Below the pieces are notes generated by a model. The model did no database searches, was not told where the DNA came from, and worked only from the letters and a program-made list of their open reading frames with translations. A DNA stretch of 64,000 nt. Source: Streptomyces sp. YIM 130001. Lineage in GTDB: Bacteria; Actinomycetota; Actinomycetes; Streptomycetales; Streptomycetaceae. The translations under genes were made by a program, and so were the position numbers. Positions 58,397 through 64,000 of the stretch are shown piece by piece. The stretch is taken from the NCBI RefSeq assembly GCF_003574445.1, contig NZ_KZ984552.1, forward strand, positions 124,001-188,000, read 5' to 3'. Position 1 is the stretch's first letter, and each line of letters begins with the position of its first letter.

Positions 58397-59425
58397 ATGA
58401 CCGCCACCGTCCCGACCCGCGCCCTCGGCGCCACCGGCCCCCGCGTCTCCGCCCTCGGCCTCGGCTGCATGGGCATGTCCGCGCTCTACGGCACCGCCGA
58501 CCGCGACGAGTCCGTGGCCACCGTCCACGCCGCCCTCGACGCCGGCGTCACCCTGCTCGACACCGGCGACTTCTACGCCATGGGGCACAACGAGATGCTC
58601 ATCGGCGAAGCCCTCCGCAGCGCCCCCGCCGCGGCCCGCGACCGCGCCCTCACCAGCGTCAAGTTCGGCGCCCTCCGCGACCCCGACGGCGGCTGGAACG
58701 GCAACGACGGCCGCCCGGAAGCCGTGAAGAACTTCGCCGCGTACAGCCTCCAGCGCCTCGGCGTCGACCACATCGACGTCTACCGGCTCGCCCGCCTCGA
58801 CCCGAACGTCCCCATCGAGGAGACCGTCGGAGCCGTCGCCGAACTCGTCGAGAAGGGGCACGTGCGGCACATCGGCCTCTCCGAGGTCGGTGCGCAGACC
58901 CTGCGACGAGCCGCCGCGACCGCCCCCATCAGCGACCTGCAGATCGAGTACTCGCTGATCAGCCGCGGGCCCGAGGCCGAGATCCTGCCCACCGCCCGAG
59001 AGCTCGGCATCGGCATCACCGCCTACGGCGTCCTCTCCCGCGGCCTCATCTCCGGCCACTTCACCCGGGACCGCGAGCTCGCCGCCGGCGACTTCCGTTC
59101 CATGAGCCCCCGCTTCCAGGGCGACAACCTCCAGCACAACCTGAGCCTCGTCGACCGGCTCCGCAAGATCGCCGAACACAAGGGCGCCAGCGTCGCCCAG
59201 ATCGCGATCGCCTGGGTCCTCGAGGCCGGCTCCCGGCACGGTGCCGCCCTCGTGCCGCTGATCGGCGCCCGTACCCGCGAGCGCCTGACGGAGGCGCTCG
59301 GCGCGCTCGACGTCACCCTGGACGACACCGACCTCGCCGCCATCGAGGAAGCCGTGCCCGCGGACGCCGCAGCCGGCGAGCGCTACCCGCAGTCCCAGAT
59401 GGCACACCTGGACAGTGAGCGGTGA
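58397..59425 (+). CDS. Aldo/keto reductase, catalytic His replaced
   Basis: A 342-residue AKR barrel protein. ALGLGCMGMSALYG, the Asp and Tyr of LLDTGDFYAMGHNE and Lys in TSVKFGALRD are kept. The usual HR.DP motif is YRLARLDPNVPIEE, so the fourth tetrad residue, normally His, is Ala. This variant may still bind NADPH but have altered reactivity. Start at ATG 58397 behind GGAGG. The stop is close to the following TetR gene, and the 44-bp inverted repeat lies in its promoter, so a TetR-controlled reductase pair is likely. Confidence 0.9.
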   Translation: MTATVPTRALGATGPRVSALGLGCMGMSALYGTADRDESVATVHAALDAGVTLLDTGDFYAMGHNEMLIGEALRSAPAAARDRALTSVKFGALRDPDGGWNGNDGRPEAVKNFAAYSLQRLGVDHIDVYRLARLDPNVPIEETVGAVAELVEKGHVRHIGLSEVGAQTLRRAAATAPISDLQIEYSLISRGPEAEILPTARELGIGITAYGVLSRGLISGHFTRDRELAAGDFRSMSPRFQGDNLQHNLSLVDRLRKIAEHKGASVAQIAIAWVLEAGSRHGAALVPLIGARTRERLTEALGALDVTLDDTDLAAIEEAVPADAAAGERYPQSQMAHLDSER

Positions 59426-59449
59426 CCTGTGCCCGGTACGGTCGCTGTC

Positions 59450-60046
59450 ATGCCTCCGCCCAGCGAGCCCCTGACCCCCGAGCGCATCCTCGCCGCGACC
59501 GAGGAGGTGCTGCGCCGGCACGGCGCCGCCAAGGCGAACGTGGTCGACGTGGCACGCGCGCTCGGGGTCAGCCACGGCTCGGTGTACCGGCACTTCGCCA
59601 CGAAGGCCGCGCTGCGCGGGGCAGTCACCCAGCGCTGGCTCGACCGGACGACCGCACTGCTCGCCGAGGTCGTCCAGGGCTCCGAGGCGCCCACCGCCAA
59701 ACTGCGGCACTGGTTCGCGGCGCTCTTCGAGGCCAAGCGGCACAAGGCGGGCGACGACCCCGAACTGTTCGCCACGTACTCAGTCCTCGCCTCCGAGCAG
59801 GGCGGCGTGGTCGACGCGCACATCGAGGAACTCACCGCCCAACTGTTGTCGATCCTGCAAGAGGGCGTGGCACAGGGCGAGTTCGAGATCGCGGATCCGC
59901 CGGTGACGGCCCGCGCCCTGTTCGAGGCCACCGCCCACTTCCACGATCCGGTGTACGCGCCCGAGTGGTCACGCCCCGATGCGCAGACGGCGTTCGAAGC
60001 GGTGATCGCGTTGGTGCTCCGGGGGATCGCGGCCGACCGCTCGTAG
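59450..60046 (+). CDS. TetR-family regulator
   Basis: A 198-residue regulator. Helix-turn-helix ILAATEEVLRRHGAAKANVVDVARALGVSHGSVYRHFATKAALRG, then a TetR_C domain with TYSVLASEQGGVVDAHIEEL. ATG 59450 is preferred; GTG 59429 is also in frame. It follows the aldo/keto reductase by 24 bases (or 3), so both are likely cotranscribed from the promoter carrying the 44-bp inverted repeat, which would be its operator. Confidence 0.88.
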   Translation: MPPPSEPLTPERILAATEEVLRRHGAAKANVVDVARALGVSHGSVYRHFATKAALRGAVTQRWLDRTTALLAEVVQGSEAPTAKLRHWFAALFEAKRHKAGDDPELFATYSVLASEQGGVVDAHIEELTAQLLSILQEGVAQGEFEIADPPVTARALFEATAHFHDPVYAPEWSRPDAQTAFEAVIALVLRGIAADRS

Positions 60047-60095
60047 GGTCTGACCGCGCCCGGATGCGCCCGCCGGTCTCGGGCCCCGGTCGGCG

Positions 60096-61040
60096 TCAGG
60101 CCCGGGTCGGCTCAGGTGCACGCTCGCCGGCGGGGGCGGGCACCTGCCGTTCCTGCGGGGCGAACCGGTCGGTGAACGGCCGCCCGTCGAGCGTCCAGTG
60201 CGAATCGGCGCTACGGCCGAGCGCGGCGAACACGTGGGCCGCGACATCCTCGTGCCGTATCCCCTCGAGCGCGACACCTGCCGGCACGTCCGGACCGGTG
60301 CAGGCCAGCCACGCCGTGGTCTCCGCCGCCGAACGGCCCCCGTGGCCGCCCTCGTCGCGATGGCCGTGGTCGGTCACCACGATCACCGTCCAGTCCTCGG
60401 TGACGTACGAGGGCCTGGAGCGCACCGCGGCGAGGAGCCGCCCCAGCCGTTCGTCCGCCCGCGTGACGGACCGCCGGTACTCCTCGCCGCACCCGCGCAG
60501 ATGCCCCGTCTCGTCGACCGCGCCGAGATAGACGAACGAGGCCACCGGGTCCTCCGCGGCCAGGACGCGCACCGCCTCGGCCGTCACCGACTCGTCGGCC
60601 TCCTCCCAGGCCTCGGTGGTCTCCGCGGCCGCCGCGCAGTAGCTGATCCGGGACGGCTCACGGAACAGCGGGCCGCCGCTCGCGACGGTGAGCAGCGGCT
60701 GCCAGCCGGCCGCGACGTAGCTTGACCGGCCGTCCTGAAGGTGCAGCCGGGTGGTGAAGTCCGGGAAGGTGGCGAGACGGTGACCGGTCAGGTCGTTGCC
60801 CCAGACCGCATGCTTGTCCACCCGCACGCCCGTCACGACCGTCGCCCAGCAGGGCCCCGACATCGTGGGCGTGCCCGGCGCGATCTCCACCGGGGCGAGG
60901 AAACCGTCCGCCACCACCTGATCCAGGTGAGGCGTGGGCACCAGGTCCAGGGTGTCGAGCCGGACTCCGTCGATCCCGACGACGAGGACGCGGCGGTTCC
61001 GGTCGCCGACTCCCGAATCGGTGCGGTGGTCAGTGGGCAT
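60096..61040 (-). CDS. Type I phosphodiesterase/nucleotide pyrophosphatase-family enzyme
   Basis: A 314-residue member of the alkaline phosphatase superfamily, NPP branch. Metal ligands and nucleophile region: VLVVGIDGVRLD (Asp24), GTPTMSGPCWATVVTG with Ser61 where NPPs usually have Thr, YLGAVDETGHLRG (Asp, His) and VTDHGHRDEGGHGG. No signal peptide, so cytosolic. Start at ATG 61040 because GGGAGGAG is 9 bases upstream. It is the last gene of the permease-dehydrogenase operon and probably cleaves a phosphodiester in the imported compound's pathway. Confidence 0.87.
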   Translation of the reverse strand: MPTDHRTDSGVGDRNRRVLVVGIDGVRLDTLDLVPTPHLDQVVADGFLAPVEIAPGTPTMSGPCWATVVTGVRVDKHAVWGNDLTGHRLATFPDFTTRLHLQDGRSSYVAAGWQPLLTVASGGPLFREPSRISYCAAAAETTEAWEEADESVTAEAVRVLAAEDPVASFVYLGAVDETGHLRGCGEEYRRSVTRADERLGRLLAAVRSRPSYVTEDWTVIVVTDHGHRDEGGHGGRSAAETTAWLACTGPDVPAGVALEGIRHEDVAAHVFAALGRSADSHWTLDGRPFTDRFAPQERQVPAPAGERAPEPTRA

Positions 61041-61117
61041 GTGTGGGGCTCCTCCCGGTACGTACGGATGCGGGCCGGCGTATACCTCGGCATGCACGTC
61101 GGCGTAGGCGGCGGGCG

Positions 61118-62155
61118 TCACGCGGAATGGTGCAGGGCGTCCGGATCCACCCGGTGGCGGAACGTCAATCCCTGGGTGTAGCGCTCCAGTTCATCGGCCG
61201 CGGAATCGGCGAGGCGGTGCAGCTCGCCGCCGATGGACCCGGCCAGATGCGGCGTGAGCAGGACGTTCGGCAGATCGAAGAGCGGGGAGTCGGCGGGCAG
61301 TACCTCAGGCTCGGTGTGGTCGAGGACGGCGTGCAGCCGGCCCGTGCGCACCTCCTTGGTCAGTGCGTCGGTGTCGACCAGCGAACCCCGCGCGGTGTTG
61401 ATCAGTGTGGCTCCGTCGGGCATCAGGGACAGCCGCGCGGCGTCGAACATGCGCCGGGTGGCGGGGAGTTCGGGCGCATGCAGGGACACCACGTCGCTGC
61501 GCGAGACGAGCGAGTCGAGACCGGACTGCTCCACGCCCAGCTCGCGGGCATCCCGAGCGGACAGATACGGATCGTGCACCAGGATCCGTACGTCGAAGGG
61601 CCGCAGCAGCTCGATCACCCGGCGGCCGATACGGGAGGCGCCGACCAGGCCCACCGTGCGGCGGAAGTTGCCGACGGTGGGGAATCCGTCGAGCAGGTTC
61701 ACGCGCTGCCGCGACCGGCGGTAGGCGTGCGCCCCCTCGAGCACCCGCTTGTTGGCGAAGAGGATCGCCGCCACGGTGTACTCGGCGACTGGCAGCGCGT
61801 TCGCCGCAGCCGCTGTGCTGACCTGGATGTCCCGCTCCCAACAGGCCCCCGTGATGTGGTGCTTGACGCTCCCGGCCGCATGCACGACGGCCTCGAGCCG
61901 CGGCATCCGGCGTAGCGCGGCCCGGTCAAGCGGTGGGCAGCCCCAGCCCGTGACCAGCACCTCGGCCTCCGCGAGCATCCGCCGCAGCACGGGATCGGGC
62001 GCACCGAAGTCGGTGACCAGCACGTCGGTGTCGACCTCGGCCAGGGCGGCGATCCGTGCCAGGGACTCGCCGCCGAAGACCGCGTCCCGGGTCTCCGGGC
62101 TCATCGCGAGCACCGCGCGGGGGCGGGTGGCGGTGATGGTGGAGGGACGGTTCAC
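61118..62155 (-). CDS. D-isomer-specific 2-hydroxyacid dehydrogenase
   Basis: A 345-residue NAD(P)-dependent dehydrogenase. Rossmann loop VGLVGASRIGRRVIE and catalytic Arg (NTARGSLVD), Glu (DHTEPEVLP) and His (TPHLAGS) are all in place. The N-terminal part is the flavodoxin-like substrate domain. The GTG start overlaps the stop of the permease gene (GTGA), tying it to sugar or polyol import. It may act on a hydroxy acid made during use of the imported sugar. Confidence 0.9.
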   Translation of the reverse strand: MNRPSTITATRPRAVLAMSPETRDAVFGGESLARIAALAEVDTDVLVTDFGAPDPVLRRMLAEAEVLVTGWGCPPLDRAALRRMPRLEAVVHAAGSVKHHITGACWERDIQVSTAAAANALPVAEYTVAAILFANKRVLEGAHAYRRSRQRVNLLDGFPTVGNFRRTVGLVGASRIGRRVIELLRPFDVRILVHDPYLSARDARELGVEQSGLDSLVSRSDVVSLHAPELPATRRMFDAARLSLMPDGATLINTARGSLVDTDALTKEVRTGRLHAVLDHTEPEVLPADSPLFDLPNVLLTPHLAGSIGGELHRLADSAADELERYTQGLTFRHRVDPDALHHSA

Positions 62156-63078
62156 TTGACGGCTCCCGCGGTGAGTCCGGAGCGCCAGAAGCGCTGCAGG
62201 CAGAGGAAGGCCACGATCAGCGGGACGACGGAGACGAGCGAGCCGACGATGACCAGCGTGTAGTACTCGGGCTGCTGCTGGACGCTCTGGTACCAGGTGT
62301 ACAGACCGAGAGTGACCGGATACAGCTTCTCGTCATTGAGCATCATCAACGAGCTGTAGAAGCTGTTCCAGGCGGCGGTGAAGGTGAACAGGAAGATCGT
62401 GACGAACCCGGGCGCCAGCATCGGCAGCGAGACCCGTGCGAAGATCCGCACCTCGCCCGCACCGTCCATCCGCGCGGCCTCGAGCGCCTCACCCGGCACG
62501 TACCCCTCCGAGAACACCCGCGCCAGATAGACCGCGAACGGGTTGACCAGGCTGGGGATCAGGACGGCCCAGTACGTGTTGACCAGGTCGAGCTCGGACG
62601 CCATCAGGTACAGCGGCAGCGCGAGCACCGTGGACGGCACCAGGATGCCCACCAGGACGACGCCGAACAGCTTCTCCTTTCCCGGGAAGTCGTACTTGTC
62701 GAAGGCGTATCCGCAGGCGACCGAGACCAGTGTGGTGAGGAACGCGCCGACCACCGTGTAGAGCAGGGTGTTGGCCATCCAGCGCAGGAAGATCCCGTCG
62801 TTCTGGGTGAACAGGTCCCCGAGGTTGGTGAAGAAGTGGAAGGCGCCGAGGCCGAACGGGTCGGTGGCGAACAGGTCCTCCTGGTTCTTCGTCGAAGCGA
62901 TCAGCAGCCACGTCAGCGGCATCAGGGTGTAGAGGGCGAAGACGACGAGCACGGCGTTGACCACAGGCTTCGCGGTCAACCGCGGGCGGTCGCGGCGTCG
63001 TTCGGCCGGCGCCGCGGGTGCGGTGGGTGGCGGTGGACCGGTCCTGACGGGAGCCGGAAGCCGGGTGCGGGTGCTCAT
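62152..63078 (-). CDS. Carbohydrate ABC transporter permease (MalG type)
   Basis: A 308-residue, six-helix permease. Pro/Arg-rich N-tail, first helix at about 38-58 (NAVLVVFALYTLMPLTWLL), EAA loop ALEAARMDGAGEVRIFARVSLPMLAPG and the usual end RFWRSGLTAGAVK. The ATG overlaps the stop of the upstream permease (ATGA), and its stop overlaps the dehydrogenase GTG. It is a CUT1-type importer subunit; ATPase absent as in other Streptomyces sugar importers. Confidence 0.93.
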   Translation of the reverse strand: MSTRTRLPAPVRTGPPPPTAPAAPAERRRDRPRLTAKPVVNAVLVVFALYTLMPLTWLLIASTKNQEDLFATDPFGLGAFHFFTNLGDLFTQNDGIFLRWMANTLLYTVVGAFLTTLVSVACGYAFDKYDFPGKEKLFGVVLVGILVPSTVLALPLYLMASELDLVNTYWAVLIPSLVNPFAVYLARVFSEGYVPGEALEAARMDGAGEVRIFARVSLPMLAPGFVTIFLFTFTAAWNSFYSSLMMLNDEKLYPVTLGLYTWYQSVQQQPEYYTLVIVGSLVSVVPLIVAFLCLQRFWRSGLTAGAVK

Positions 63079-64000
63079 GACTGCCTCCACCGATTGCCGA
63101 GCTTGGTGACGACGAACGACAGGACTCCCGCGACGAGCGCGAGCAGCAGGGAGGCCGCGGCGGCGAGGCCGTAGTCGTACCCCTTGAACGCGGCGTTGTA
63201 GATGAACATCGTCGGCGACCACTCCTCCGACATCCCGTCCGCCCGCAGTTGCACGATCTTCGGCGAGTCGAAGAGCTGGATCGCGCCCACACAGGTGAAG
63301 AGCAGGGTCAGGACGACGGTGGAGCTGATCATCGGGATCTTGATACGCAGCGCCGTACGCAGCTCGCCTGCTCCGTCCACCCGGGCGGCCTCCAGGGTCT
63401 CGCGCGGGATGGCCTGCAGGGCGGCGTAGAAAATGATCATGTTGTAGCCGATCCACTGCCAGGCCGAGATGTTGACGATCGACAGGAGCGTCTCGTCGGA
63501 GCCGAGGAAGTCCCAGTGCAGGCCCACGCCGTCGAGCAGATCGGTGATCGGGCTCAGGCCCGGGGTGTACAGGTAGAGCCAGATCAGCGAGGCGATGATC
63601 GCCGGCACGGCGTGCGGCAGGAAGTACGCGATCTGGAAGAACCGCCTGGCCCGAGCGAGCGCGGAGTCCACGCACAGCGCGAGGGTCAGAGCGCCGCCGA
63701 TCATCACGGGGATGTAGACCACGCAGTAGACGGCGATGTTTGCGAAGGAGTGCAGGAACGCCGGATCGGTCAGTGCCTTGGTGTAGTTGCCGATCCCGGC
63801 GAACGCCCGCTCCGCGCCGCCGAACCCGAGCCCCGAGGCCCTCTTCTCGTACAGGCTCATATAGGCGGCGTACGCGACCGGCGCCACCGTGGCCGCGGCG
63901 AACAGGACGAAGAACGGCGCCATGAAGAGGGCTGCGGCGCCGCGCTGCTGGCGCCGGGCCCCGGAGGTGCTCCTGGCGCCCGCGGGTTTCCGGGACCGGA
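63075..64000 (-). CDS. Carbohydrate ABC transporter permease (MalF type), N-terminus cut by window edge
   Basis: Six-helix permease with EAA loop ETLEAARVDGAGELRTALRIKIPMISS. The ATG at 63923 is inside the first helix (AAALFMAPFFVLFAAA). The frame stays open to base 64000 with an Arg/Gln/Ala-rich tail, typical of the cytosolic N-terminus, so the true start is beyond the window. The solute-binding protein is expected just outside. Confidence 0.9.
   Translation of the reverse strand, partial: RSRKPAGARSTSGARRQQRGAAALFMAPFFVLFAAATVAPVAYAAYMSLYEKRASGLGFGGAERAFAGIGNYTKALTDPAFLHSFANIAVYCVVYIPVMIGGALTLALCVDSALARARRFFQIAYFLPHAVPAIIASLIWLYLYTPGLSPITDLLDGVGLHWDFLGSDETLLSIVNISAWQWIGYNMIIFYAALQAIPRETLEAARVDGAGELRTALRIKIPMISSTVVLTLLFTCVGAIQLFDSPKIVQLRADGMSEEWSPTMFIYNAAFKGYDYGLAAAASLLLALVAGVLSFVVTKLGNRWRQS

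Noticed and set aside
63075..63923. Taking ATG 63923 as the start of the last permease.
   Set aside because: It would begin inside the first hydrophobic segment, and the frame stays open to the window end with a typical permease N-tail.

Overview
The window is a piece of a Streptomyces (or very close actinomycete) chromosome. Base composition is very high in G+C with third codon positions almost always G or C, GTG starts are common, genes overlap by ATGA or GTGA, and bifunctional PriA, TrpM, HGxxPAAW and MsiK-type sugar transporters without their own ATPase all point the same way. I see no tRNA, rRNA, CRISPR array, insertion sequence or prophage.

Region 1 (1-16.8 kb) is core biosynthesis. 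A tightly coupled his operon (hisD-hisC-hisB-54 aa membrane protein-hisH-priA-Rid-hisF) enters from the left and ends at a hairpin. Three small genes run the other way (ketopantoate reductase-like, VOC, maleylpyruvate-isomerase-like). Then hisI and trpE start a second biosynthetic block that includes a Trp-associated membrane protein, an HGxxPAAW protein, a DUF2752 protein, trpC, the tiny trpM, trpB and trpA. A DsbA-like thiol protein and lgt follow. There is no trpF, so PriA is expected to do both the HisA and TrpF steps.

Region 2 (16.8-24.8 kb) is the most unusual part: one minus-strand operon with four different ADP-ribosylglycohydrolase (DraG/ARH) family genes in a row, followed by a CaiB/BaiF CoA-transferase and a CitE/HpcH-type CoA-ester lyase. 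Five genes overlap end to start. The four hydrolase paralogues carry different active-site residue sets. A VIT/CCC1-type transporter gene diverges from it.

Region 3 (25-37 kb) holds gltB-gltD (glutamate synthase) and a carbohydrate ABC importer behind a DasR-box-like palindrome. A GNAT protein, a GH46 chitosanase and a small membrane protein follow.

Region 4 (37-43.5 kb) holds a TetR gene and a DHA2-type drug exporter that share an operator-like sequence, a second TetR, a cold-shock protein with an internal terminator and possible leader peptide in its 5' region, a DEAD-box RNA helicase, and an orphan protein with a C-terminal barstar domain.

Region 5 (43.5-56.5 kb) is a glycan-use region: LacI regulator, ROK kinase, phosphomannose-isomerase-like protein, sugar/H+ symporter and a large secreted GH92 alpha-mannosidase. 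Three near-identical 12-bp LacI-type operators lie in front of the isomerase, the symporter and the mannosidase. A Tat-exported PL8 lyase and a second secreted lyase-like protein follow.

Region 6 (56.6-64 kb) has an MHS-family transporter divergent from an aldo/keto reductase-TetR pair, with a perfect 19-bp-arm inverted repeat between them. It ends with a minus-strand operon of two ABC sugar permeases (the first cut by the window edge), a D-2-hydroxyacid dehydrogenase and a phosphodiesterase/NPP-type enzyme.
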